A stretch of 64,000 nucleotides of DNA from Bilophila sp964369665 (GTDB taxonomy: Bacteria; Desulfobacterota; Desulfovibrionia; Desulfovibrionales; Desulfovibrionaceae), in the NCBI GenBank assembly GCA_964369665.1, contig CAYJFS010000002.1, positions 248,001-312,000 of the forward strand, written 5' to 3'. The translations under genes were made by a program, and so were the position numbers. The notes below the pieces were generated by a model. It saw only the letters and a program-made list of their open reading frames with translations, searched no databases and had not been told where the DNA came from. This document shows positions 9,102 through 17,587 of this stretch, piece after piece. Within the stretch, counting starts at the first letter, position 1; each line of letters opens with the position of its first letter.

Positions 9102-10505
9102 ATGAGAATAGCATATTGTTGTATATTTGTTTTTGCTTTCTTATCTGGTTGTTCTTTTGCACCAAAGTATAAGCGTCCACCTATGGAACTTCCAGAGTCT
9201 TGGGTGTTGCCCATAGAAAAGGGTATACCTGTTTCTATACAGTGGTGGCAACGTTTTAATGATCCAGTTTTAGACAAGCTTATTCAAGAAGCACTACAAA
9301 ATAATAAAGATATATTAATAGCAATTACACGTGTAGATTATGCAAGGGCTCAGTTAGGGATTGCACGTTCAGATTTTTTCCCACAGGTATCTGGTAATGC
9401 ACAAATAGCTCCTGTATGGGTAGACCATAAAAGAGTTTCTGATAGTGGAAAATCTTCATATTATGCGAATTTTTCAGCATCTTGGGAGATAGATTTATGG
9501 GGTAAAATAAGGAACTCTAGGGATGCAGCTCTTTATCAGTTATTAGCTACAGAAATAGCACAACATGGTATGCTCCTTTCTATTACCGCTGAAACAGCAA
9601 AGGCATATTTTTTATTAAATAGTCTTGATATGCAAGTTAAAATTGCTGAAAGAACAATCAAAACACGAGAAGATGCTCTTGTTATTTATAGAGCACAGTA
9701 TAAACAAGGTTTGATTAATAAGCTTGATTTTACACGTGCTAAGACAGAAGTTGAGTCTGCAAAGACAGCATTATATCAAACACGAGCTGCAAGAGAAAAG
9801 GCAGAAACAGCTTTGGCTGTGTTACTTGGACGTTCACCACGATTAGTCATGGAATATACAGTACATAATGGTGTTTCTCTTAATACATTATCTGTAGCAC
9901 CTGCGATTCCAGAGGGTATTCCTTCAGAGCTTTTAGAGCGTCGGCCTGACGTCCTTCAAGCAGAATATCTTTTAAAATCTGCTAATGTGAGTATTGGTGT
10001 AGCTCGATCTGCTTGGTTTCCTTCTATATCATTGACTGGTTTGCTTGGTATTGTAAGTCCACATTTAGATACATTACTTAAGAATCCTCTAACAACATGG
10101 AGCTATGGTGGAAATGGTTCTGTGCCCATACTCGACTTTGGACGAGTGTATTCTAATGTAGAAGCTGCTGAAGCAAAAAAGCAAGAAGCCTTATTTACTT
10201 ATGAAAAAACAGTAGAAAATGCTTTTAAAGATATTCGTGATGCTTTAACCATGCAGGAAGAATCTGCGAATATTGTTAATTCTCTAGAGCGAACGGTACA
10301 AGAATTACGTATAGCTACGGCTCTTGCACGTACACGTTATGAAAATGGGTATTCTTCCTATCTTGAAGTTTTAGATGCAGAAAGGGTGCTTTTCCAAAGT
10401 GAGCTTAGCTTAGCAAGTGCATGGAGTGATAGGCTTTCAGCTATTGTAAGTGTCTGTTTATCACTTGGTGGCAGTTGGGAACAGCCCCATAGTATAAAAA
10501 AATAG
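9102..10505 (+). CDS. RND efflux outer membrane lipoprotein (NodT/OprM family)
   Basis: The TolC-like channel of the efflux system. I start at ATG 9102, preceded by AGGAG; the longer open frame from 9009 overlaps the pump gene and lacks a signal. The N-terminus is a lipoprotein signal with lipobox LSGC (Cys near residue 16), then FAPKYKRPPMELPESW, the classic start of the NodT family. Two repeats of the OEP fold follow; the helical segments include DVLQAEYLLKSANVSIGVARS and ENGYSSYLEVLDAERVLFQSE. At 467 residues the length is normal. It completes the three-gene operon begun at 4785. Confidence 0.93.
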   Translation: MRIAYCCIFVFAFLSGCSFAPKYKRPPMELPESWVLPIEKGIPVSIQWWQRFNDPVLDKLIQEALQNNKDILIAITRVDYARAQLGIARSDFFPQVSGNAQIAPVWVDHKRVSDSGKSSYYANFSASWEIDLWGKIRNSRDAALYQLLATEIAQHGMLLSITAETAKAYFLLNSLDMQVKIAERTIKTREDALVIYRAQYKQGLINKLDFTRAKTEVESAKTALYQTRAAREKAETALAVLLGRSPRLVMEYTVHNGVSLNTLSVAPAIPEGIPSELLERRPDVLQAEYLLKSANVSIGVARSAWFPSISLTGLLGIVSPHLDTLLKNPLTTWSYGGNGSVPILDFGRVYSNVEAAEAKKQEALFTYEKTVENAFKDIRDALTMQEESANIVNSLERTVQELRIATALARTRYENGYSSYLEVLDAERVLFQSELSLASAWSDRLSAIVSVCLSLGGSWEQPHSIKK

Positions 10506-10651
10506 CTTTATTATTATTTCTGTAATACTTTAAAGATATAAAAATAGTTAGGTTAGATGTATTTAAGTATAGCTATGTTTAGGTAATGTACTAGACATAG
10601 TGTATATTATATTTTATTTTACTAGTCTAAATATATGATTAAGGAGAGTAT

Positions 10652-10765
10652 ATGGCTCATAAGAAAATTGAACGAAAGAAGGAACTTGATCGACGTCGTC
10701 AGCGTCGTGCTAAACGTTTAAAAAAGCGTATACAAGAGCTGAAGAAAGCAAAAACAGGTAAGTAA
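10652..10765 (+). CDS. Very small highly basic protein (37 aa)
   Basis: A 37-codon frame beginning MAHKKIERKKELDRRRQRRA and ending in AKTGK. More than half the residues are Lys or Arg, with a regular Leu/Ile spacing that could form one amphipathic helix. An AAGGAG ribosome site sits seven bases upstream, and codon use matches the neighbouring genes. I recall similar small Arg/Lys-rich proteins annotated as hypothetical in Desulfovibrio genomes but could not check. The composition suggests nucleic acid or ribosome binding; this is inference only. It lies about 110 bases upstream of the FmdB-like gene on the same strand. Confidence 0.6.
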   Translation: MAHKKIERKKELDRRRQRRAKRLKKRIQELKKAKTGK

Positions 10766-10877
10766 AAGGTTGTATTTGTTCTTATATATGTATAGAAAAC
10801 CTTTTTATTTTGAACAATGGCTTGTTAGTGTTATTAGTGTGTGTTTTTATTTTTAGGGTATGTAAGGATTTGTTTCT

Positions 10878-11243
10878 ATGCCAATTTATGAATATTGTTG
10901 TACAAAGTGTAAACATGTGTTTGAAGAGTGGATTAAGCATTTTGATGCTTTAGAAGATATACATTGCCCTTTATGTAATAGTGTTGCACAACGTATAGTT
11001 TCAAATACGTCCTTTATTTTAAAGGGTGGTGGTTGGTATGTTACAGAATATGGCAATCAAAAAAAGAGTGATAGTCAAAAATCTAGTGAAAGTAAGATGG
11101 ATAATAATAGCCAAAGCACTGGTGTATCAGGAACAGTAAAGAAAGATGTTAAGTCTGAGAAGAATACAGTAAGCAAAGATACTCAAAAGACATCTGTTGC
11201 AAAAATAGAGTCAAAAAGTGCTCCTACAAGTACTGCAACATAA
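10878..11243 (+). CDS. FmdB-family zinc ribbon protein with Lys/Ser-rich tail
   Basis: The first 55 or so residues are an FmdB-type zinc ribbon: MPIYEYCCTKCKHVFEEW, then CPLCNSVAQRIVS, giving a CxxC...CxxC zinc site (Cys 8/11 and 30/33). It is followed by FILKGGGWYVTEY, often seen in this family, and then a low-complexity tail of about 60 residues rich in Ser, Lys, Asn and Thr. FmdB proteins are putative regulators or accessory factors of uncertain role; the name comes from the formamidase operon. A second, shorter member is encoded at 28854. It precedes purB by 67 bases and may share its transcript. Confidence 0.85.
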   Translation: MPIYEYCCTKCKHVFEEWIKHFDALEDIHCPLCNSVAQRIVSNTSFILKGGGWYVTEYGNQKKSDSQKSSESKMDNNSQSTGVSGTVKKDVKSEKNTVSKDTQKTSVAKIESKSAPTSTAT

Positions 11244-11279
11244 GCATATTAATCTAAGGTATAATATTAAGAGGGGTAC

Positions 11280-11302
11280 CCTAATATTTTTAGAATATTA
11301 GG
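11280..11302 (+). promoter_or_regulatory. Leader hairpin covering the purB ribosome binding site
   Basis: CCTAATATT (11280-11288) and AATATTAGG (11294-11302) pair perfectly with a five-base loop. The 3' arm holds the AGG that would act as the Shine-Dalgarno core for the purB ATG at 11311. GGGTACCC (11274-11281) adjoins it. The hairpin could lower purB translation or mark an RNA switch, but it is AT-rich and short, and no known purine riboswitch core was recognised. Confidence 0.35.
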
Positions 11303-11310
11303 AAATAACT

Positions 11311-12618
11311 ATGATAGATCGTTATACACGTCATGGAATGGGTTGTATTTGGACATTAGAAAATCGTTATAAAAAATGGTTAGATGTAGAGATTGCTGTA
11401 TGTGAGGCTTGGAGTAAAATTGGTGTTGTTCCAGAAAATTCTTTGCAAGTTATTAAAGATAGAGCTGTTATTGATGTTCATCGGATACTTGAAATAGAAC
11501 AAACCACCTGTCATGATGTTATTGCATTTTTAACAGGATTAGAGGAAAAAATAGGTCCTGAGTCACGCTATATCCATTTAGGTTGTACATCTTCAGATAT
11601 CGTTGACACTGCAAATGCTATACTTCTTGTTGATGCTGGACACTTAATTTTAAATGGTTTTGATAATCTACTATCTGCATTAAAAGTATTTAGTTTGAAG
11701 CATCAAGGCTTACTTTGCATGGGTAGGACACATGGTATTCATGCAGAACCAACCACATTTGCTTTAAAATTTGCTGGTTTTTATGCAGAATTCAAAAGAG
11801 ACAGAGAACGTTTTTCTAGGGCATTAGAAGGTATTCGTGTTGGTAAATTTTCAGGTGCTGTAGGAACGTATGCACTGCTTCCTCCAGAAGTAGAAGTAGA
11901 AGCATGTCACCTTCTTGGTCTGCAGTCAGATACAATTTCTACACAAGTTATTCAAAGAGATCGGCATGCAGAGTATTTTACGTCATTGGCTATAACTGCT
12001 GGAAGTATTGAGCGTCTTTGTGTGGAATTGAGACACTTGCAGCGTACAGAGGTTCATGAGATCGAAGAAGGCTTTAGTGATGGTCAAAAGGGCTCTTCAG
12101 CTATGCCTCATAAGAAAAATCCTATTTCTGCAGAAAATATGACTGGTCTTTCACGACTTGTTCGAAGTAATGCAATAGCTGCTTTAGAGAATCAGGCTTT
12201 GTGGCATGAGAGAGATATAAGTCATTCTTCAGTAGAACGTGTTATTATGCCAGATACAACTATTTTGATAGACTATATGTTTGCTCGTTTAGCAAAAGTG
12301 ATAAAAGAGTTACATGTTATACCTGAAAATATAGAACGTAATTTACAAGCTTCCTTTGGTTTATTTTATTCCCAGCGAGTTTTAACAGCACTTATTGATG
12401 CTGGAATGAAGCGTCAAGATGCCTATGTAGTTGTACAGCGTAATGCAATGGAAAGTTGGTCGACTAGGCAACCTTTTTTTAGTTTTATACAGAAGGATAA
12501 AGAAATTTTGTCGTGTTTGAGTGTAGAGTCTTTAGAACAACTATTTAATCCAGACTATTATTTACGTAATGAACAGTATATTCTTAAAAAAGTTTTTGGT
12601 GATACTATTTTTAGCTAG
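11311..12618 (+). CDS. purB: Adenylosuccinate lyase
   Basis: This cytoplasmic enzyme of purine synthesis cleaves SAICAR to AICAR and adenylosuccinate to AMP. The fumarase/aspartase signature GSSAMPHKKNP starts at about residue 261 and holds the catalytic Ser loop. GRTHGIHAEPTTFALKF carries the general-acid His, and TSSDIVDTANAI the substrate-binding turn. The 435-residue length is usual for the bacterial short form. pyrE follows after 18 bases, so purine and pyrimidine steps appear co-transcribed. The presence of PurB alone does not show a full purine pathway, because the enzyme also serves salvage from IMP to AMP. Confidence 0.96.
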   Translation: MIDRYTRHGMGCIWTLENRYKKWLDVEIAVCEAWSKIGVVPENSLQVIKDRAVIDVHRILEIEQTTCHDVIAFLTGLEEKIGPESRYIHLGCTSSDIVDTANAILLVDAGHLILNGFDNLLSALKVFSLKHQGLLCMGRTHGIHAEPTTFALKFAGFYAEFKRDRERFSRALEGIRVGKFSGAVGTYALLPPEVEVEACHLLGLQSDTISTQVIQRDRHAEYFTSLAITAGSIERLCVELRHLQRTEVHEIEEGFSDGQKGSSAMPHKKNPISAENMTGLSRLVRSNAIAALENQALWHERDISHSSVERVIMPDTTILIDYMFARLAKVIKELHVIPENIERNLQASFGLFYSQRVLTALIDAGMKRQDAYVVVQRNAMESWSTRQPFFSFIQKDKEILSCLSVESLEQLFNPDYYLRNEQYILKKVFGDTIFS

Positions 12619-12636
12619 GAGGTATATAGTTAGTTT

Positions 12637-13200
12637 ATGGAGATATTAAGAAAACGGCTAGCAAAGATTCTTTTTGAGCGTTCATATAAAGAAGGTGATT
12701 TTACACTCTCATCAGGTCGTAAAAGTTCTTACTATTTTGACTGCAGACAAACAGCCTTACATCCAGAAGGATCATGGTTATTAGGTACATTATTTAATAA
12801 GATGCTTTCTAGTTTTAATATTAGTGCTGTTGGAGGTATGACCTTAGGTGCAGATCCTCTTATATCAGCAACAACAGTTATTTCGCATGAAATAGGAAAG
12901 CCTCTTTCTGGACTTATTGTGCGTAAGGAAGCTAAAAATCATGGTACTGAAGCATATGTAGAGGGTCTTATGAATGTGAAACCTGGTGATCAAGTAGCCA
13001 TGCTTGAAGACGTTGTAACAACAGGTGGTTCGCTTCTTAAGTCATGTGAAAGAATAAAAGCTATAGGGCTATCAATAGTTGTTCTATGCGCTGTTTTAGA
13101 CAGAGAGGAGGGGGGTAAAGAGATTATACATAATTCTGGATATGAGTTTTTTTCACTTTTTACACGTAAAGAACTTGTTGAATTAGCTCATCAAGTTTAA
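12637..13200 (+). CDS. pyrE: Orotate phosphoribosyltransferase
   Basis: PyrE transfers the phosphoribosyl group of PRPP to orotate, giving OMP in pyrimidine synthesis. It has FTLSSGRKSSYYFDCRQ near the N-terminus, the catalytic-loop Lys region LIVRKEAKNHGTEAYVEG, and the PRPP-binding motif VAMLEDVVTTGGSLLKSCE. At 187 residues it has normal length. It follows purB closely on the same strand, preceded by an AGGAGG-like site just after the purB stop. Confidence 0.94.
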   Translation: MEILRKRLAKILFERSYKEGDFTLSSGRKSSYYFDCRQTALHPEGSWLLGTLFNKMLSSFNISAVGGMTLGADPLISATTVISHEIGKPLSGLIVRKEAKNHGTEAYVEGLMNVKPGDQVAMLEDVVTTGGSLLKSCERIKAIGLSIVVLCAVLDREEGGKEIIHNSGYEFFSLFTRKELVELAHQV

Positions 13201-13497
13201 TAGTTGTTATGAATTTGGCAGAAATAAGACTGTATTATTCTTGAAAAGAAATAGGATTAATAAATTGAGTTCACATATTTAGCTTATATATTTGATAATA
13301 TATATTTTTTTTTTTTAATAGATGTGTTACTTAGTGTATGCTTTAATGGTACATGAAAAAAGTTTGTACAACAATCTAGCTTTATTATATGTAAATATAT
13401 AGTAGAAGATAGTTTTTATTATATTGGTAGCATTTCTTTAACATTATGTTCTAGCTCAGTGAGCTTTTATGCTATTATTTTTTATAAGTAATACAAT
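13201..13497. other. AT-rich spacer after pyrE
   Basis: Nearly 300 bases without a supported gene. It contains a T13 run near 13306 and AT-rich repeats. I see no GC-rich terminator for pyrE and no convincing promoter; frames are short and interrupted in all directions. Confidence 0.4.
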
Positions 13498-14388
13498 ATG
13501 AAGAATAAACAACAATTGTATCCTTTTTTAAAAACTTTAATACATAGAGTTATTTTTTTAAATATAGGTATATTGGTTATTTACTATTTAAATGTATACT
13601 ATGTTAGTGTAGCAACATGTAATATTATACCAGTAACAATGCCAACGAGTTCTTTTTGTTATGATACACATCGTTCTGAAGTGAAAGAAAAAACAGTTCG
13701 TTGGCATGAAGCTTGGTCGTCACGCTCTTCATTATATTTTGATTTATATTGGCCTGAAGGGTATGCTTCATTTCAAGGAGTACCGTTTCAAGAATTTAAA
13801 GAAAGAGAAGAAAAGTTTTTTCAACAAGATATTTGGGTAGACAGTTTTTATGGTGAAATCCATGTTGAAAAAGAAGATGGATACTGGGTTTCTTGGTTTC
13901 CTCAGTATTTACAAAAGGCTCATAGCACAGTTGAAGGTATTAGGCGCCTTTATTGGAATAAAGATGAGCATGGTGAATTAAAAGTGGTTGGAATGAAGTG
14001 GACCCCTCAAGAGCTTGATTTAGAGGATGTCTATTTAGAAAATGTAGCAAGTAGAATATCAACATTTATAGAAAAGTGGAGATCTGCTTGGGAAGCAGCT
14101 AATATTGACCAGTATGCAGTATGTTATGCAGAAGACTCTATTCAAGGAAGTAGATATGGGAAACTTGCCATAGTAGAACATAAGAAAGATACATGGCGTA
14201 TGAGAAAGCCACAAGAAGTTATTTTGTCAGGGTTTCGTTTTATGACAGTCAAGGATGGGATACAAGTAGACATGTCTCAGAGCTATTGTGATGTAGCATA
14301 TAAAGATAAGGGTATAAAGACACTACTATTAAGACCTATAGGTAACTCATGGGTTATTGTTCGTGAGGAGTGGATCGAGGTACCATAA
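13498..14388 (+). CDS. Membrane-anchored protein with NTF2-like (Cds6-type) domains
   Basis: A 296-residue protein. An N-terminal hydrophobic segment (about residues 17-35) should anchor it or act as signal. Two similar halves follow, each with the pattern VRWHEAWSSR...FDLYWPEGY (about residues 65-90) and EKWRSAWEAANIDQYAVCYAED (about 195-216). This resembles the SnoaL/NTF2-like Cds6-type domain that trails L,D-transpeptidase (YafK type) domains in Desulfovibrio-group proteins. No transpeptidase YkuD domain with its HG...SxGC motif is present. A periplasmic, cell-wall-associated binding role is possible but unproven. It ends directly before the next start (stop TAA then ATG), so both form one unit. 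Confidence 0.6.
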   Translation: MKNKQQLYPFLKTLIHRVIFLNIGILVIYYLNVYYVSVATCNIIPVTMPTSSFCYDTHRSEVKEKTVRWHEAWSSRSSLYFDLYWPEGYASFQGVPFQEFKEREEKFFQQDIWVDSFYGEIHVEKEDGYWVSWFPQYLQKAHSTVEGIRRLYWNKDEHGELKVVGMKWTPQELDLEDVYLENVASRISTFIEKWRSAWEAANIDQYAVCYAEDSIQGSRYGKLAIVEHKKDTWRMRKPQEVILSGFRFMTVKDGIQVDMSQSYCDVAYKDKGIKTLLLRPIGNSWVIVREEWIEVP

Positions 14389-15234
14389 ATGAATACAACA
14401 AGTAGCAAACTAAGTCTTATTCTTATGCGTGATGATGGCGAAGCCAGAAGTATACGTATTAGCAAAAAAGGTTTATTACTACTAATTACTCTTACAATTA
14501 TGTCGCCTATTACAGGGCTTATTGGTTTATGGGTTGGATGGGAAGCATGGAACTCTATATCTAATTGGCAGCAAGAAAAACTTGCTTACCAAATTCAAGT
14601 AGATGAACTACGTGTACAGCTTGAACGATTTGCAACACTTGAGGCTTTATTGAAACGCCAAGATGCAGCTTTAAGTAATAAGAATCCAAATGTTCCATCT
14701 GTATCAGGGAAAGACAAAGGTGATAAAAAATCTCAACCTCCAGTAGAGGCTATAAAAGAGTCTGTAAAAAAGAAAGAGGAGCAAGTAAAAGAGGTAAATA
14801 ATACTTCTATACAAACACCTAATGTGGCTCCTACAGAAAAAACTGTTTTACAGTCTTCTGCAATAGATATTTCAAGACAAAGTACCATGACTTCTACTTC
14901 AAATACGATAGATCATGGTGTCGTTAAAATTGAAAACGTGCAAGCAAAAGTCTTAGACGATAAAAGAATACAGGTACAACTAGGTCTTTTTAGTACAGAA
15001 AAGGTTCCACAAATTTCTGGTTATGTTCAGCTTGCACTTATTGCAAGTGATGGGAAAAAATATGAGCTTCTTGGATCAGAAACAAGTTTTCGTATAAGTC
15101 GGTTTAAAAGCATAGTTATTAATGCTCCACTATCTGTATCTAAAGCTACTTTAGATACATGCCAGCTGCTTGTAGAGGTTGTTACAGGTGATAAAGTTAT
15201 TTATCGTCAGAAGTATCCCTTTATTGATCAATAA
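14389..15234 (+). CDS. Single-span membrane protein of unknown function
   Basis: A 281-residue protein. It begins with a short cytoplasmic region (LSLILMRDDGEARSIRISKK), one transmembrane helix (about residues 27-50), a short coiled-coil stretch with LAYQIQVDELRVQLERF (about 63-85), a low-complexity Lys/Ser/Pro-rich linker (about 95-170), and a C-terminal beta-rich domain (about 180-281, KIENVQAKVLDDKRIQVQLG). The N-terminal layout recalls cell-wall associated proteins with an MRDDG...R start followed by a helix and coiled coil, but no peptidase domain is present. I do not recognise the C-terminal domain. It is probably translated with the preceding gene and is followed by a strong terminator. 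Confidence 0.6.
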   Translation: MNTTSSKLSLILMRDDGEARSIRISKKGLLLLITLTIMSPITGLIGLWVGWEAWNSISNWQQEKLAYQIQVDELRVQLERFATLEALLKRQDAALSNKNPNVPSVSGKDKGDKKSQPPVEAIKESVKKKEEQVKEVNNTSIQTPNVAPTEKTVLQSSAIDISRQSTMTSTSNTIDHGVVKIENVQAKVLDDKRIQVQLGLFSTEKVPQISGYVQLALIASDGKKYELLGSETSFRISRFKSIVINAPLSVSKATLDTCQLLVEVVTGDKVIYRQKYPFIDQ

Positions 15235-15253
15235 TTCACAAGAATAATTATTT

Positions 15254-15296
15254 AAAAATGGTTTTTATGTATTTAAAGCATAAAAACCATTTTTTT
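15254..15296 (+). terminator. Intrinsic terminator after the 13.5-15.2 kb pair
   Basis: A perfect 16-base stem (15254-15269 with 15279-15294) with a nine-base loop ends in a T run. The arms are AT-rich with only a few G-C pairs, as usual for this genome. It separates the two envelope genes from nrfHA. Confidence 0.75.
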
Positions 15297-15321
15297 ATAG
15301 CAAAATTTCTATATCTTAACC

Positions 15322-15351
15322 TTGAGGGAAGTAAATTGATAGAAATATAAT
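15322..15351 (+). promoter_or_regulatory. nrfH: Candidate sigma-70 promoter for nrfHA
   Basis: TTGAGG (15322-15327) and TATAAT (15346-15351) are 18 bases apart and lie about 135 bases upstream of the nrfH start, downstream of the preceding terminator. A second -35-like TTGACC lies at 15406 without a good -10. No clear FNR-type palindrome was seen. In AT-rich DNA such matches are common, so this is only a candidate. Confidence 0.3.
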
Positions 15352-15487
15352 ATTCATATACCATTGAAATATTTAAAAATATCTGTAGTTTTTTAAGAAA
15401 AAAACTTGACCTTGTGTGAAAATAGTAACAAAATAGATTAAAGATAATATTTAGATGTTTCTAGTAAGCTTTGCTAAGGAGGTAAAA

Positions 15488-15964
15488 ATGTCTAAAAATT
15501 CAGCATGTAAGTATTCTTGGCTGAAATACCTTTTAAGCGGTGTTCTATTAGGCATCCTTATTATCTTAGTACTTGGTTGGGGGATGAGCTATACTGATTC
15601 ACGACCATTTTGTGGAGGTTGTCATATAATGGAACAAGCAGCATTGACACAAAAAATGTCTGTACATGCAAATTTGAGTTGTAATGATTGTCATGCACCA
15701 AAGTCACTATGGAAAAAGATTCCATTTAAGGCAAAAGAAGCTCTAAAAGATGTGTATATGAATATGTTTGGCAACACACAGTTGCCTATTTTATCAGGAA
15801 TAGGCATAAAAGATGTTGTTAATGAGAATTGTAAGGAATGTCATACAATGTCAAATACAACAGTTTCATCTATGGCTGTAAAGCCATACTGTGTAGATTG
15901 TCATCGTAATGTACCACATGAGCGTATGGAACCCATCAGCACAAGGATGGTAGGTGATGAGTAA
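15488..15964 (+). CDS. nrfH: Cytochrome c nitrite reductase small subunit (tetraheme quinol dehydrogenase)
   Basis: NrfH takes electrons from menaquinol and passes them to NrfA. It belongs to the NapC/NirT family: one N-terminal transmembrane helix (about residues 12-33), then four CxxCH heme sites (CGGCH, CNDCH, CKECH, CVDCH) facing the periplasm. I start at ATG 15488 because AAGGAGG lies just upstream; the in-frame ATG at 15455 is unlikely. At 158 residues it has the normal NrfH size. It overlaps nrfA by eight bases, so the two subunits are translationally coupled. Confidence 0.95.
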   Translation: MSKNSACKYSWLKYLLSGVLLGILIILVLGWGMSYTDSRPFCGGCHIMEQAALTQKMSVHANLSCNDCHAPKSLWKKIPFKAKEALKDVYMNMFGNTQLPILSGIGIKDVVNENCKECHTMSNTTVSSMAVKPYCVDCHRNVPHERMEPISTRMVGDE

Positions 15965-17519
15965 TCAAAAATTTTTAAAAAATTGTAGTATTATTTTTTG
16001 TTTAGTATTTGTTTTAGGTGGCTGTGGTGATGATATAGAACTAAAGACACCCAAATATGATACAAAGCTTGGCCCAGACGAGTTGCGTAACACACCATTT
16101 AAAAAAATATTTCCTCTTCATTATGAGTCTTATATGCGTAATGATGAAAGTACAGTTATGACAGTATATAAAGGCTCTGTCCCTTATATGAAGAACGATA
16201 ATGTTGATGCTTTGCCAGAAGGCTATAGGTATGCACAGCCATATTTGAAAAATCTTTGGTTAGGTTATCCTTTTATGTATGAATATCGTGAAGCTCGTGG
16301 ACATACACTTGCTATTCATGATTTTTTACATATAGATCGTATAAATCGTTATGCAGAAAAAGGTGGTCTACCTGCTACATGTTGGACATGTAAGACTCCA
16401 CAGATGGTAAAGTGGATTAAGCAATATGGTGATGATTTTTGGGCTAAAGATGTCAATGAATTTAGAGAACGAGTTAATCCAGAAGATGATACTATTGGAT
16501 GTGCAAATTGTCATAATTCTGAAACAATGGAGCTTCAATTATATAGTGAACCTTTAAAAGACTATTTACGTTCTATAGGTAAAGAGCCTAATAATATTCC
16601 GCGTAATGAAATGAGAGCACTTGTTTGTGCACAGTGTCATGTGGAGTATTATTTTGAGAAACCAAGTCAAGGTGTGGCAGCTAAACCAGTCTTCCCTTGG
16701 GCAAATGGTTTTGCTCCAGAAGAGATATATGAATACTATAAGACACATGGTGATTCTACTATACCAGGGTTTGAGGGGCAGTTTGTTGACTGGGTTCACC
16801 CTGTATCTAAAACACCAATGATTAAAGTACAGCACCCTGAGTATGAAACATGGATTGATGGTCCTCATGGATCAGCTGGTGTTACATGTTCAGACTGTCA
16901 TATGCCTTATCAGATAGTTAATGGGCAAAAAATGTCTAGTCACTGGTGGACATCACCTCTTAAAGATCCAGAAATGCGTGCATGTCGTCAATGTCACTCT
17001 GATAAGACTGCTGAATATTTAAAAGAAAGGGTTGTTTATACCCAAAAGAGAACGTTTGATCAGCTGTTAGTAGCTCAAGAGCTTTCTGTAAAAGCACATG
17101 AGGCTGTACGATTGGCTGATGAGTATAAAGGACAAAAGGCAAAGGACTATACTCAGCTTATGATTCAAGCAAGAGAAATGGTACGTAAAGGACAGTTCTT
17201 TTGGGATTATGTCTCTGCTGAAAATGGTGTAGGATTCCATAATCCTACAAAGGCTCTTAATACATTGGCTTCTTCAATGCAGTATAGCCAGGAAGCTATT
17301 GACTTTGCAATGCAAGCAACCAACTATGGTATAGGAGCAAGCCTTGAAGGTGATATTAAGAAAATTGTACCACCTATTTTGAAATGGAGCCGTAAGATGC
17401 AGCAAGATCCAGAACTTCTAAAAACAAATCCTTGGCTAAAATACTTAAAGCCATTACCTAAAGCTGATTTAGTTTGGGATGGTAATAAAAAAGTATCTGA
17501 CCAAAAAGAAAAAGAATAA
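15957..17519 (+). CDS. nrfA: Cytochrome c nitrite reductase catalytic subunit (pentaheme)
   Basis: NrfA reduces nitrite to ammonium with six electrons at the periplasmic face. The active-site heme motif CWTCK is at about residue 142, with four further sites CANCH, CAQCH, CSDCH and CRQCH, giving the typical five hemes. The N-terminus has a lipoprotein signal (VLGGC), suggesting lipid anchoring as well as NrfH binding. I use ATG 15957; a GTG three bases earlier is possible. The 520-residue length fits the family. The enzyme allows nitrite respiration and also removes nitrite and related nitrogen oxides, which could help inside a host cell (inference). A bidirectional terminator follows. Confidence 0.96.
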   Translation: MSNQKFLKNCSIIFCLVFVLGGCGDDIELKTPKYDTKLGPDELRNTPFKKIFPLHYESYMRNDESTVMTVYKGSVPYMKNDNVDALPEGYRYAQPYLKNLWLGYPFMYEYREARGHTLAIHDFLHIDRINRYAEKGGLPATCWTCKTPQMVKWIKQYGDDFWAKDVNEFRERVNPEDDTIGCANCHNSETMELQLYSEPLKDYLRSIGKEPNNIPRNEMRALVCAQCHVEYYFEKPSQGVAAKPVFPWANGFAPEEIYEYYKTHGDSTIPGFEGQFVDWVHPVSKTPMIKVQHPEYETWIDGPHGSAGVTCSDCHMPYQIVNGQKMSSHWWTSPLKDPEMRACRQCHSDKTAEYLKERVVYTQKRTFDQLLVAQELSVKAHEAVRLADEYKGQKAKDYTQLMIQAREMVRKGQFFWDYVSAENGVGFHNPTKALNTLASSMQYSQEAIDFAMQATNYGIGASLEGDIKKIVPPILKWSRKMQQDPELLKTNPWLKYLKPLPKADLVWDGNKKVSDQKEKE

Positions 17520-17543
17520 ATTAAGATAATAAACATCAAAAAT

Positions 17544-17586
17544 AAACGGTGTTAGAGTATATGCTCCTAACACCGTTTGTTTTTTT
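17544..17586. terminator. Bidirectional intrinsic terminator between nrfA and lysC
   Basis: A 12-base perfect stem (AAACGGTGTTAG, 17544-17555, with 17567-17578), the loop adding a further GAG/CTC pair, followed by a T7 run. It sits between the convergent ends of nrfA and lysC, and an A-rich stretch on the other side would give U residues for the minus strand too. Confidence 0.85.
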
Positions 17587-17587
17587 A

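Noticed and set aside
10506..10651. Possible small RNA in the spacer after the efflux operon
   Set aside because: No promoter-hairpin-T tract arrangement could be found; it is simple AT-rich spacer upstream of the 37-residue gene.
13425..13445. TTGGTAGCATTTCTTTA as a sigma-54 promoter
   Set aside because: It lacks the invariant GG-N10-GC spacing and the TGC of the -12 element.
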